Assembly (NCBI GenBank): GCA_017449265.1
Contig: JAFSJW010000039.1
Span: forward strand, 36,493-100,492
DNA length: 64,000 nt
Direction of reading: 5' to 3'
Source of the DNA: Treponema sp.
Lineage (GTDB): Bacteria > Spirochaetota > Spirochaetia > Treponematales > Treponemataceae
The translations under genes and the position numbers were made by a program. The notes beneath the pieces were generated by a model. The model made no database searches. It was not told the origin of the DNA and saw only the letters and a program-made list of their open reading frames with translations. This document shows, piece after piece, positions 25,821 to 33,464 of this stretch (its first letter is position 1; every line of letters starts with the position of its first letter).

Positions 25821-26096
25821 ATGGCTACAGTAGTTTTACAGACAAGAGTCGATGCAGAAACAAAATTAGAAGCAGAGGCTCTTTTTGACTCATTAGGATT
25901 GGATATAACTACGGCCATCAGGCTTTTTCTGCGTCAGTCAATAAATCAGCAGAGGATTCCATTTGATATCGTTCCGCCAAAATACAATTTTTCAGAAGGA
26001 ACTCTGGCAGCAATTGATGAAGCCCGCAGAATCAGTAAAGATTCAAGTGTAAAATCATATTCAAGTGTAAAAGAACTTTTTGAGGATTGCGAGTAA
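25821..26096 (+). CDS. relB: RelB/DinJ-family antitoxin
   Basis: 91 aa. N-terminal ribbon-helix-helix (VVLQTRVDAETKLEAEALFDS, residues 4-24; GLDITTAIRLFLRQSI to 42), which binds operator DNA, then a C-terminal tail that wraps the toxin. GGAGG lies before the ATG. The stop overlaps the toxin start (TAATG), the usual arrangement for coupled antitoxin-toxin synthesis. First complete gene of the cassette array. Confidence 0.9.
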   Translation: MATVVLQTRVDAETKLEAEALFDSLGLDITTAIRLFLRQSINQQRIPFDIVPPKYNFSEGTLAAIDEARRISKDSSVKSYSSVKELFEDCE

Positions 26097-26395
26097 TGGA
26101 ATGTGTTTTAAAGAAAACTTCGCAGTTCAAGGCAAGTTTTAATCTTGCTAAAAAGCGTGGTCTGGACATTTCTCTTCTTGAGGATGTCGTAAACAAACTG
26201 ATGACAGATAAACCTCTTGAAGAAAAATATCATAATCATCAGCTTGTAGGCAACTTTAAGGATGTTTGGGAATGTCATATTCAGCCTGCCTGGCTTTTAT
26301 TGTATTTGAAAGAATATGACGACAAGATAAAGAAAAATGTTCTTGTCCTGACATTGGTCAATACAGGAACTCACAGCGATATTTTTAAGAAATGA
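26096..26395 (+). CDS. yafQ: YafQ/RelE-family toxin
   Basis: 99 aa from ATG 26096, which overlaps the relB stop; an upstream TTG is less likely. mRNA-cutting ribosome-dependent toxin fold: KYHNHQLVG, WECHIQPAWLLLYL, TGTHSDIF. Compared with E. coli YafQ (His50, His63, Asp67, Trp68, His87), the three His and the Trp are present. The Asp in H-x-x-P-D-W is Ala here (QPAW), so activity may be reduced. Paired with RelB upstream. Confidence 0.85.
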   Translation: MECVLKKTSQFKASFNLAKKRGLDISLLEDVVNKLMTDKPLEEKYHNHQLVGNFKDVWECHIQPAWLLLYLKEYDDKIKKNVLVLTLVNTGTHSDIFKK

Positions 26396-26544
26396 AGCAT
26401 AACAAAGGTTCGTGGCTTTACGCCACCGCAACTTTTGCACAATTAGATAAATCTCTTTTGGATAAATGCTTTGAAGCAGGTTATGAATTATTGGAACTTG
26501 CAAAAGTTATCAATTATTTTGCAAATATTTGTAAGGAAGATTAA
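26392..26544 (+). CDS. Possible 50-residue small ORF overlapping a degenerate attC
   Basis: ATG 26392 overlaps the yafQ stop (ATGA). The frame runs 50 codons (MKHNKGSWLYATATFAQLDK at the start, ending ANICKED) with an amphipathic Leu-rich middle. Its first ~45 bases coincide with a degenerate attC hairpin, so it may be a chance open frame. In favour, the next gene starts 2 nt later, with AAGGA inside the end of this frame. No family recognised. Confidence 0.35.
   Translation: MKHNKGSWLYATATFAQLDKSLLDKCFEAGYELLELAKVINYFANICKED
26398..26445 (+). other. Degenerate attC-like site
   Basis: CATAACAAAGGTT with inner arms GTGGC-TTTAC-GCCAC and a return arm AACTTTTG. The left core is kept but the right core GTTATG is lost, so it is probably inactive as a recombination site. 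Confidence 0.45.
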
Positions 26545-26546
26545 AA

Positions 26547-26744
26547 ATGAAACAATTGTTTTATACAAATTTAAGCCATATTGATATTTTGGATGAAAAT
26601 GATAGAATGCGATTTGAAGAACTTCAAAAAAAAGGTCATATAGGTCTAACTGACGAAGAGTATGCTGAGTTAGAAAACTTATATAGATTTTGCGAAGAAA
26701 CTTTTTTAAGGAAAACACAAAGATGCATAGAACTTCCATCTTAG
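26547..26744 (+). CDS. Small cassette protein, unknown
   Basis: 65 aa, charged and helical (DENDRMRFEELQKKGHIGLT, DEEYAELENLYRFCEETFLR). AAGGA lies about 9 nt before ATG. It ends just before an attC site, so it is the last gene of its cassette. No domain recognised; the DEE-x-E-L-x-x-L pattern is reminiscent of small regulatory helical proteins, which is not enough to assign a role. Confidence 0.6.
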   Translation: MKQLFYTNLSHIDILDENDRMRFEELQKKGHIGLTDEEYAELENLYRFCEETFLRKTQRCIELPS

Positions 26745-26761
26745 CCATGAGAAGTAAAATC

Positions 26762-26830
26762 ACATAACAAAGCTTCAAAGCGGATGTCGCGGTCAAGCCG
26801 CGTACGGTACAACCAGTTGATAGGTTGATG
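26762..26830 (+). other. attC site 2
   Basis: Left core ACATAAC (26762-26768), AAAGCTTCAAAGC, central CGCGGTCAAGCCGCG hairpin, then GTTGATAGG and GTTGATGG in the right-core region. The sequence after it (GGCGCACTGCGCCACTTATT) resembles the conserved leader that follows other attC sites of this array. Confidence 0.75.
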
Positions 26831-26906
26831 GCGCACTGCGCCACTTATTGTTAATAAGGTAAATCATCCGGCAAATTTTCTCCAAAAATTTTTTTGGAGG
26901 ATTCAT

Positions 26907-27110
26907 ATGTCTTACACAAAAGAAGAACTATCTCAGATGTCACCTGCAGAACGACAGAAATGTGTAAGGGAAATGCAACAACAGTTTAAAGAAACTGGCA
27001 AACAGTCTGGAACCGCATTAAAAAATGAAGTTCACAAAAGCGGTGTTATTGGCACAATCTTTAAGGTAGCATTTGCTATTCTTCTTGGTGGAAAATACGA
27101 GGAGAAATAA
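26907..27110 (+). CDS. Small cassette protein with C-terminal hydrophobic segment
   Basis: 67 aa: charged helical N-terminal part (TKEELSQMSPAERQKCVREM) and a hydrophobic end (VIGTIFKVAFAILLGG, about 47-62) that could be a membrane anchor. GGAGG before ATG. The next gene begins 2 nt after its stop with its ribosome site inside this gene, so they are coupled. Function unknown. Confidence 0.65.
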   Translation: MSYTKEELSQMSPAERQKCVREMQQQFKETGKQSGTALKNEVHKSGVIGTIFKVAFAILLGGKYEEK

Positions 27111-27112
27111 TT

Positions 27113-27343
27113 ATGAACTGTCGCTATTGCGGAAAAGAAGTCAAGTCTATTGGTTTCGCTTTAAGAACACCTTATGGAGATAAATGCCCTTCAAGTCCTG
27201 TAGGTAAACATATTGCTGTTTCGGATGGCAGGCACTGTATTTATTGCGGAGAAGAAGTAGAAAGCGTTGGCATGGTTTTACGCTCTTCAAGAAGCGATTT
27301 GTGTTATGCTTCTCCAAATAAGAAGCATGCCCTTGACAAGTAG
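27113..27343 (+). CDS. Small tandem zinc-ribbon protein
   Basis: 76 aa made of two copies of a ~35-residue unit: C-R-Y-C-G-K-E-V-K-S-I-G and C-I-Y-C-G-E-E-V-E-S-V-G, each followed by a later Cys and a G/N-KH ending (SPVGKH, SPNKKH). Each C-x-x-C pair probably binds zinc with downstream Cys/His. An internal duplication is evident. Translationally coupled to the gene before it. Role unknown. Confidence 0.7.
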   Translation: MNCRYCGKEVKSIGFALRTPYGDKCPSSPVGKHIAVSDGRHCIYCGEEVESVGMVLRSSRSDLCYASPNKKHALDK

Positions 27344-27354
27344 GAGATAACATA

Positions 27355-27612
27355 ATGGATTTTATGGATTTTGCAAAAGATGTGATAGAAGACAATGCGG
27401 TTGAAAATCTTTGCAAGAAATCAAAATCTTTTGCTGCTTTCAATAAAATTCAATCAATACTTGTATTCATGGCTGAAAATAAAATCGATCCAGCTTCCGA
27501 GCAAGGTCAACACTGCCAATTGGATTTAAATTTTGCAGTCAATGAATATAATCAAGTATTTATTGAGCATGGTCTGAATCCCCAATTAAGCATTAATTGT
27601 AAAAGGATTTGA
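27355..27612 (+). CDS. Small cassette protein, unknown
   Basis: 85 aa, mostly helical (MDFMDFAKDVIEDNAVENLC; KSFAAFNKIQSILVFMAENK). TAGGAG before ATG 27355. Third gene of a probable mini-operon (26907-27612) inside one cassette. No recognisable domain, no membrane segment. Confidence 0.6.
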   Translation: MDFMDFAKDVIEDNAVENLCKKSKSFAAFNKIQSILVFMAENKIDPASEQGQHCQLDLNFAVNEYNQVFIEHGLNPQLSINCKRI

Positions 27613-27638
27613 CAAATGTAAATACCTTGGTATATACT
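27609..27638 (+). promoter_or_regulatory. vapBC promoter with inverted-repeat operator
   Basis: TTGACA (27609-27614) and TATACT (27633-27638) with an 18-bp spacer. ATACC-TT-GGTAT (27622-27633) sits just before the -10. It is a likely VapB(C) autoregulatory site inside a cassette. Confidence 0.7.
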
Positions 27639-27658
27639 TATTTTAGGAGGAATCCAAA

Positions 27659-27889
27659 ATGATGTATACTAAGGTCTTTACCAGTGGTAACAGCCAAGCT
27701 GTTCGTATTCCCAAAGAATTCTCTTTGACAGAAGGAGAAATATGTATTCAAAAAGTAGGAAGTACAATTATACTTTTCCCAAAGGAAAATCCATGGGAAG
27801 CATTTGACAGAAGTTTTTCTGAATTTTCAGATGACTTTATGGCAGACGGAAGAAATCAACCGGAAATGCAAGTTCGGGAAGGACTTTAA
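27659..27889 (+). CDS. vapB: VapB-family antitoxin (AbrB/SpoVT-type)
   Basis: 76 aa. N-terminal swapped-hairpin DNA-binding fold (KVFTSGNSQAVRIPKEFSLT, residues 5-24; GEICIQKVGSTIILFP to 43), then a C-terminal toxin-binding tail (WEAFDRSFSEFSDDFM). AGGAGG before ATG. The stop overlaps the vapC start (TTTAATG). Own promoter and operator lie just upstream. Confidence 0.92.
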   Translation: MMYTKVFTSGNSQAVRIPKEFSLTEGEICIQKVGSTIILFPKENPWEAFDRSFSEFSDDFMADGRNQPEMQVREGL

Positions 27890-28290
27890 TGTATTTGCTG
27901 GATTCAAATATTTGCATTTTTCTGATTAGGAATAAGCCTCCTCTTTTGCGAGAAAAAATAAAAATGTATTCTCCGTCGTTATTGCATTTGTCAGTAATTA
28001 CAGTTGCAGAATTAGAATATGGAGCTGCAAAAAGTCAAAATCCGGTAAAAGAGCATCTGGCCGTATTGGATTTTGTTTCCCCATTCAAGATTATAAATTT
28101 TAGACCAAATGATGCGGAAAATTTCGGATTGATTAGAGCCTATCTTGAAAAGAAAGGGACTCCTATTGGTCCGTATGATATGGAAATTGCTGCACAGGCA
28201 ATGACAAACGATTTGATTGTAGTTACAAACAATGTGGGTGAATTTGAAAGAGTCCCCTGGATAAAAGTAGAAGATTGGACTAAGGCGTAA
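27889..28290 (+). CDS. vapC: VapC-family PIN-domain toxin
   Basis: 133 aa RNase of the PIN fold. Acidic metal ligands visible: Asp5 in YLLDSNICI, Glu42 in TVAELEYGAAKS, Asp97 in GPYDMEIAAQA; the fourth position is Asn in VTNNVGEFERV, as in many VapC. It cuts tRNA or rRNA in known relatives. Coupled to vapB. An attC site begins 5 nt after the stop, marking the end of the cassette. Confidence 0.93.
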   Translation: MYLLDSNICIFLIRNKPPLLREKIKMYSPSLLHLSVITVAELEYGAAKSQNPVKEHLAVLDFVSPFKIINFRPNDAENFGLIRAYLEKKGTPIGPYDMEIAAQAMTNDLIVVTNNVGEFERVPWIKVEDWTKA

Positions 28291-28294
28291 ATAA

Positions 28295-28359
28295 ACCTAA
28301 CATAATTTTCAAAGCCGACAAACTGGTCAAGCCGCGTGCGGTTTAAAATATTGTTATGC
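28295..28359 (+). other. attC site 3
   Basis: 65 bp. Left core ACCTAAC fits the general RYYYAAC; TTTTCAAAGCCGAC; GGTCAAGCCGCG; GTTTAAAATATT; right core GTTATGC. It is the most canonical left core of the array. Confidence 0.85.
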
Positions 28360-28484
28360 TCACAGCCTATTGGGCTGGTTTTCTTGTATTGATAAAGAAT
28401 TTTCAGGTTGGATTTTTATGGAAGAAGATGTGTTTGTAAGTTTACCACCCTGTGAAAAACTAAAATCATATAAGCTATTAAAAT

Positions 28485-28655
28485 ATGGCAATTTTTAGAA
28501 AAGTTATCTTTATATACATATCCTTCTTTCAATTAGGCAAGCACCTGAAAACGATACAGAAAAGAATAGTAAATAATTTTGAGAATGAAATATATCTTGA
28601 AGAATCTTTTCAAATGCTTGAAGAGATATGTGGTTTTGATAATAGGAATATATAA
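28485..28655 (+). CDS. Possible 56-residue ORF, unknown
   Basis: MAIFRKVIFIYISFFQLGKH then a charged helical end (NEIYLEESFQMLEEICGFDN). It starts inside the end of a 26-codon frame (ATG 28418) that has no match, so a longer gene may have been broken here. No good ribosome site. The 28360-28676 stretch otherwise shows only an AGCC-TATT-GGCT hairpin directly after the attC. Confidence 0.3.
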   Translation: MAIFRKVIFIYISFFQLGKHLKTIQKRIVNNFENEIYLEESFQMLEEICGFDNRNI

Positions 28656-28676
28656 AATCATAGAGACTCATCTCAT

Positions 28677-28706
28677 TTGACAAAATGTTAGCATATATGC
28701 TAACAT
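28677..28706 (+). promoter_or_regulatory. higBA promoter covered by a 20-bp perfect palindrome
   Basis: TTGACA (28677-28682) and TAACAT (28701-28706), spacer 18. TGTTAGCATA and its exact reverse complement (28686-28705) overlap spacer and -10: a strong candidate for the HigA operator. The ATG of higB is only 6 nt from the -10, so the message is probably leaderless. Confidence 0.75.
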
Positions 28707-28711
28707 AGCCT

Positions 28712-29068
28712 ATGTACAGAAAAGTAACATTCTATACAACTGTAGACGGAAAATGTCCTGTTGCAGAGTTTATAGATTCTCAAACACCAAAAGTTGCTCA
28801 AAAAATAGCATGGGTTCTTAAGGCTGTACAGGAAATTGAAAAAGTTCCAAAAACATACTTTAAGAAATTATCAGATACCGATTTCTACGAAGTCAGAATT
28901 GAGTTGGGTGGAAATATTTATCGGCTGCTAGGATTCTTTCACAATGGAAATATTGTAATTCTTACAAATGGTTTCCAAAAGAAGACTCAGAAAACACCGA
29001 AATCTGAAATAGAAGTTTGTGAAGCAAGAATGAAAGACTTTTTGACAAGGAGTAAAGAGAATGGCTAA
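28712..29068 (+). CDS. higB: HigB/RelE-type toxin
   Basis: 118 aa. Phage-derived Gp49-like/HigB fold: VTFYTTVDGKCPVAEFIDSQ, WVLKAVQEIEK, FYEVRIELGGNIYRLLGFFH, IVILTNGFQKKTQKTP. It degrades mRNA on ribosomes in known systems. Toxin precedes antitoxin, as usual for HigBA. The stop overlaps higA by 8 nt. The start is fixed by family similarity and is extremely close to the promoter. Confidence 0.9.
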   Translation: MYRKVTFYTTVDGKCPVAEFIDSQTPKVAQKIAWVLKAVQEIEKVPKTYFKKLSDTDFYEVRIELGGNIYRLLGFFHNGNIVILTNGFQKKTQKTPKSEIEVCEARMKDFLTRSKENG

Positions 29069-29348
29069 TAAAACATTAGATTTAGATGATTATATTTCTC
29101 AGCGTAAAGAAAAAGAACCTGAATTTGCAAACGATTTTGATACAGGTTATGAAGAATTCAAAATCGGAATGATGATAAAAGAACTGCGTATTGAAAGCGG
29201 AATGACACAGGAGCAGCTTGCAGAAAAACTTGAAACAAAGAAAAGCGTTATTTCGCGAATGGAAAACCATTCTGAAGATATCCGATTATCTACCCTTCAA
29301 AAAGTTGCATCTGTGTTTGGAAAACAGCTTAAGGTTGCAATGTTGTGA
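29061..29348 (+). CDS. higA: HigA-type antitoxin, XRE family
   Basis: 95 aa. Helix-turn-helix from about residue 38 (IKELRIESGMTQEQLAEKLE, TKKSVISRMENHSEDIRLST) with an N-terminal toxin-contact extension. It binds HigB and represses the operon, probably via the 20-bp palindrome before higB. AAGGAG lies within the higB end. An attC follows 5 nt after the stop. Confidence 0.9.
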   Translation: MANKTLDLDDYISQRKEKEPEFANDFDTGYEEFKIGMMIKELRIESGMTQEQLAEKLETKKSVISRMENHSEDIRLSTLQKVASVFGKQLKVAML

Positions 29349-29353
29349 AAATG

Positions 29354-29416
29354 CCATAACAAAGGTTCATAGCCGACACGAAGTCAAGCTGCCTGCGGTA
29401 CAACCCGTTGTTATGT
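29354..29416 (+). other. attC site 4
   Basis: CCATAAC; AAAGGTTCATAGCCGAC; AAGTCAAGCTGCC; GGTACAACCC; GTTATGT. Followed by TGGACGCCCGCACTGGGGCG, a sequence repeated after attC 5 and 6. Confidence 0.85.
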
Positions 29417-29466
29417 GGACGCCCGCACTGGGGCGCAAATTTTATATATAATTAAAGAGGAAAGAA

Positions 29467-31377
29467 ATGGACTTTAAAAATGAATATGTTGGCCAAATCA
29501 TAACAATCTTAAAAAATGAGCATAAAGCCGTAAATCCATCTGTTATTACACAAAAACTTGGTTGGAACAAGGATAAAATTGACGAAGTATGTAATTTATT
29601 TTCTGTAAAATCATTTGTTGAAATTTTACGAAAAATTGATGGAATCAAAGTTGAAAAGGATGAGCATGGGACAGCCTATGTTACCCTTGGAGGAAAAACA
29701 AATGATTCATTCTCGTCTAAACAAGTAACAAATAATGAAAAATCAACACAGAACCTTAGGAAAAGAATTGAACATCTTCTAAATTTGCTTAACAGTGGCC
29801 TTTATGAAAAAGAAGAAGCCATTCGGCTTGCATTGTTAAGTGCTGTTGCTGGTGAAAGTATTTTCTTTCTGGGACCTCCAGGAACTGCAAAAAGTATGAT
29901 TTCATCGAGAATTCATCACACATTTAAAGAAGATACAAAATATTTTGAGTATTTGATGAATGAGTTTTCTACTCCAGATGAGATTTTTGGTTCTGTAAAA
30001 TTAAAAGGCCTTGATGAAGGAATTTATGAAAAGAATACAAAAGGATATCTGCCAGAAGCAAATGTAGCTTTTCTTGATGAAATATGGAAAAGCGGTCCGG
30101 CTATTTTAAATACGCTCCTTACTATCATAAATGAGAAAAAATTCCGTAATGGCGACAAGGTTGATAAAGTGCCTCTTCAAGTTCTCCTTGCGGCTTCCAA
30201 TGAACTTCCAAAAGAAAAAGCTGGTCTTGAAGCTCTTTACGACAGATTTATTATCCGTACAATGGTGAATCCAGTTTCTATGGAAAATGAAGATTCTTTC
30301 TTTGCATTATGCGAAAAATCAGGAAAAGAACTTGTAGTTCCTGAAAACATGAAATCGAATCTCTTAACAATTGAAGAAGTTCAAAATTGGTCAGAAAGAA
30401 TTAATGAGGCTGCTTTAACAGATAACATCAAAGAAGTAATAATGGAAATTCGCCGGGAACTTGAAGTAAAAAATCAGGAGAAAAATCGCGAAGAAAAAGA
30501 AAAATACTATGTTTCTGACCGAAGATGGAAAAAAATAATTCACCTCTTAAAGACATCGGCATTTCTGTGTGACCGTGAAGAAGTAGATTTAATGGATTTG
30601 CAGCTTATAACTTACTGCATTTGGAACACGCCAAAGCAGAGAGAAGAAGTAAAATCAATTGTAAAAGAAATAGTTCAGGAACACGGTCTTGAGTGCACGA
30701 CGGCTATTGATGATATTGAACAGCAGATTAAAGTGTTTGAAAAATATATAGATGAAACATTTTACCAAGAAAGTAAAGAGAAACCTAAATTATACAAAAT
30801 GCAAGATGGGCACAGCGCATACAAACTAATTTCTCCATTGAAAATTAGGTCATATAATAATCAGCAAATTAAGCTTTTTTATATTTCTGAAAAAGATGTT
30901 CATAAATACAATGACAGAATAGGTGCATACTATGATGATAATAAAGAAGTAATTGGAGATTATGATTATTGTATATATCCAAATTCTTTTACGCTTGATA
31001 ATGGAAATTCTTCTATTGAATGGGATGATTGGTATATGAGGAGAAGTTATGGAAATAATTATAAACATACTGCCGAAATTGAAATATCAGAGGCAAAACT
31101 TGAAAAGAAAACTGAGTTATTTAAGAATTCTAATATTTTAAATCCAGTGCTAGTTTATTGCGAAAATAACCGGTACTTGCCTATCGCAAACTCAATTGAT
31201 AAAGAATTGAATGCATTGCAGGCTTTCCGTTCAAAAATCGAAAAAACTTATGACGAGAATCTTTTTGCTGATAAATCTTTTAAAGAAGCTATAACTTCTA
31301 AAATAGAAGAAGAAAAGAAGAAACTCGAAGATGCAAAACTTGAGTTAGATAAACAGAAGAGTCGTTATGAAAAATAA
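29467..31377 (+). CDS. ravA: RavA-like MoxR-family AAA+ ATPase with extra N-terminal domain
   Basis: 636 aa. Residues 1-85 form an added winged-helix-like domain (ITQKLGWNKDKIDEVCNLFS; EKDEHGTAYVTLGG) not present at the front of E. coli RavA. The AAA+ core has Walker A GPPGTAKS (136-143), FSTPDEIFG, Walker B FLDEIWK (202-208), LLAASNELP and sensor-2-side YDRF. The rest (about 370-636) is the RavA-type linker and a coiled-coil tail. Moves or remodels protein partners with the ViaA-like protein encoded next, whose start overlaps by 11 nt. AGAGGA before ATG. Confidence 0.85.
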   Translation: MDFKNEYVGQIITILKNEHKAVNPSVITQKLGWNKDKIDEVCNLFSVKSFVEILRKIDGIKVEKDEHGTAYVTLGGKTNDSFSSKQVTNNEKSTQNLRKRIEHLLNLLNSGLYEKEEAIRLALLSAVAGESIFFLGPPGTAKSMISSRIHHTFKEDTKYFEYLMNEFSTPDEIFGSVKLKGLDEGIYEKNTKGYLPEANVAFLDEIWKSGPAILNTLLTIINEKKFRNGDKVDKVPLQVLLAASNELPKEKAGLEALYDRFIIRTMVNPVSMENEDSFFALCEKSGKELVVPENMKSNLLTIEEVQNWSERINEAALTDNIKEVIMEIRRELEVKNQEKNREEKEKYYVSDRRWKKIIHLLKTSAFLCDREEVDLMDLQLITYCIWNTPKQREEVKSIVKEIVQEHGLECTTAIDDIEQQIKVFEKYIDETFYQESKEKPKLYKMQDGHSAYKLISPLKIRSYNNQQIKLFYISEKDVHKYNDRIGAYYDDNKEVIGDYDYCIYPNSFTLDNGNSSIEWDDWYMRRSYGNNYKHTAEIEISEAKLEKKTELFKNSNILNPVLVYCENNRYLPIANSIDKELNALQAFRSKIEKTYDENLFADKSFKEAITSKIEEEKKKLEDAKLELDKQKSRYEK

Positions 31378-33352
31378 AGTTTCTGACCGTTCACGGGAGT
31401 TCTCGCAGGAAGCCTTGCAAGCAATTGAGGAAATCCAGTTAAAATACAAGGTTTGTCCTATTTATGAAAAACTCTCAAAAGAAGAAAATGACGCACTCCT
31501 CTTTAACATAATCCAACTAGGGAATGCAGTCGCCGCCACAAAATATAAAAAATTCTCGTTTTATAATGATGCTGTAAAATTTGCAAGAAACGATATTGCT
31601 CATTCTACAAAAAATAATCCTGTATCATTCAATGAGATTTACAAGAATGTATTCAGCTGGCTAAATACTGCAAAACTAGAATTGTCTGAAAATATTGAAA
31701 AATCTTATTCTCAAAACAAAGATATTCGCCGTGAAGAAAAATTTGGAACTGCATTCAGTACCGAAGAAAAAAGAAAAAGTTTTGTAGACTCTATTCAAAG
31801 TTCCTACTGCAATGGAAAATTTCATTCAAAGTTTTATGACAAAAAAGAAAATGCTCTCAGCGAGGCTGCACATTCTGTATTAAATCCAAGTGTTTCTAAT
31901 CAGAAATCGCTTCTTGATTTTGCAAAAACACAAACATCCTTGGAAGAATCAATCAAAAAAGAAATTGTAGAATGGACTGAAAAAACAAATAAGATTCTGG
32001 AAAAAGAAAATCCTTTTGTTGAAGAGGCTGTTTTTAATCAGCAAATTTCTAAGGTTTCTTCACAAGAACTGCAAAAGGAAATCAACAAGTATATTTCTGC
32101 TTATAACAATATTCCTTCCATAAAAAATTTCAAGCCTAATATTGATTTGGACTTTTATAAGTCTTCATTTGAAGAAAACATATCAACAGAGAAAAAGAAA
32201 AAATCAGAAAAGAAAATTGTAGAAGACAATGAAATCCTTTCACGCAATTTAAAAGCAGAAATGCAAAAAGAACTTATCCGCAGAAAAACAGATTGGGAAC
32301 TTGTTCAAATTGAAAAACAGCGAAAGATGCTGTTAAAAGATCTGTATGAAAAAATTGAAAAGTTTAGGAAAATATTTGAACGGTTAAAATCTTTTACAAA
32401 AAACTTCGGGCGTCTCTGGGATCTTGCGCAGGGGGAACTAAATGACAATGGATTTGATGTTTTAGAAAAATACGCAGAACTTTTAGAAAATGACGAAGGT
32501 TTAACTGCTCTTGCAGAAATGATAGGCCGTCACCATGATGAAGAAAAAAAGTATCATAAAGAGTTGCGTTCAAAAATTGTTGTAGAAACTGTCTATGATC
32601 CAGAACCAGCTTATAAAGGAGAAATTGCAGGATTACGGCTTTCAGATTCTCTGCAAGATGCCTTACCATCTGAATTAGCTTTATACAGCAATCCTTCATC
32701 ACGGCAAATTTTTAAAATGAAATATGCTCAAAAACAACTTTTATCATATTCTTATACGCGAAACATTGAATATAAAAAATTCCATGAAGCAACAGAAGAA
32801 GTTGAAGTTGGAGAAACAACTGAGAAAAAAGGACCGATGATTATATGCGTTGATACATCAGGTTCTATGCAGGGAACACCCGAAAGAGTTGCTAAAACTG
32901 TAGCATTTGCATTGGCTCAGAAATCACTTGAAGAGGAACGAGGCTGTTACTTAATTTCTTTTTCTACAGGAATAGAAACTATGGACTTAAGTTCGTTTAA
33001 TTCTTCCGACGGAATCACAAACCTGGTAAAATTTCTGCACATGAGTTTTAATGGCGGAACTGATGCAAATCCTGCTCTTGAATATTCTGTAAAACTTTTA
33101 AAAGAAAAAGATTGGAAAAATGCAGATGTTCTGATGATTTCTGATTTTGTAATGGCTGATTTAGGTTCTGAACTGGAAGAAAGAATAAAATCTCAACAGA
33201 AAAATAAATGCAGGTTTTTTAGTCTTGCTGTAACTAGCAGCGGAAACAACGAAGTAATCTCAACCTTTGATAAAAATTGGATTTATGATACGAGTACAAA
33301 GGATTCTAGTGTAAAACTTATAAGACAACTAGAAGAAATACAAAACACATAA
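31367..33352 (+). CDS. viaA: ViaA-like VWA-domain protein
   Basis: 661 aa. Long helical N-terminal part (to about 480), then a von Willebrand A domain with metal site DTSGSM (496-501), GGTDANPAL and ISDFVMADLG. ViaA is the partner of RavA; in E. coli the pair affects respiratory complexes and aminoglycoside uptake. Relatives of MoxR-VWA pairs are also found in predicted defence and chaperone-like systems. The last codons overlap the left core of an attC site, so the pair forms a complete cassette. Confidence 0.85.
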   Translation: MKNKVSDRSREFSQEALQAIEEIQLKYKVCPIYEKLSKEENDALLFNIIQLGNAVAATKYKKFSFYNDAVKFARNDIAHSTKNNPVSFNEIYKNVFSWLNTAKLELSENIEKSYSQNKDIRREEKFGTAFSTEEKRKSFVDSIQSSYCNGKFHSKFYDKKENALSEAAHSVLNPSVSNQKSLLDFAKTQTSLEESIKKEIVEWTEKTNKILEKENPFVEEAVFNQQISKVSSQELQKEINKYISAYNNIPSIKNFKPNIDLDFYKSSFEENISTEKKKKSEKKIVEDNEILSRNLKAEMQKELIRRKTDWELVQIEKQRKMLLKDLYEKIEKFRKIFERLKSFTKNFGRLWDLAQGELNDNGFDVLEKYAELLENDEGLTALAEMIGRHHDEEKKYHKELRSKIVVETVYDPEPAYKGEIAGLRLSDSLQDALPSELALYSNPSSRQIFKMKYAQKQLLSYSYTRNIEYKKFHEATEEVEVGETTEKKGPMIICVDTSGSMQGTPERVAKTVAFALAQKSLEEERGCYLISFSTGIETMDLSSFNSSDGITNLVKFLHMSFNGGTDANPALEYSVKLLKEKDWKNADVLMISDFVMADLGSELEERIKSQQKNKCRFFSLAVTSSGNNEVISTFDKNWIYDTSTKDSSVKLIRQLEEIQNT

Positions 33353-33411
33353 CAAGAAGTTCAAAGCCGACAGGCGGTCAAACTGCGTTGCGGTTTAACT
33401 CGTTGTTATGT
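33347..33411 (+). other. attC site 5
   Basis: ACATAAC (includes the viaA stop); AAGAAGTTCAAAGCCGAC; GGCGGTCAAACTGCG; GGTTTAACTC; GTTATGT. Followed by the conserved TGGACGCCCGCACTGGGGCG and CTTATTGTTGAAAACAA. Confidence 0.88.
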
Positions 33412-33464
33412 GGACGCCCGCACTGGGGCGCTTATTGTTGAAAACAATCGAAGGATTTTAAATT

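Noticed and set aside
28418..28498. 26-codon frame MEEDVFVSLPPCEKLK... after attC 3
   Set aside because: Very short, no ribosome site; may be the start of a broken cassette gene but cannot be supported alone.
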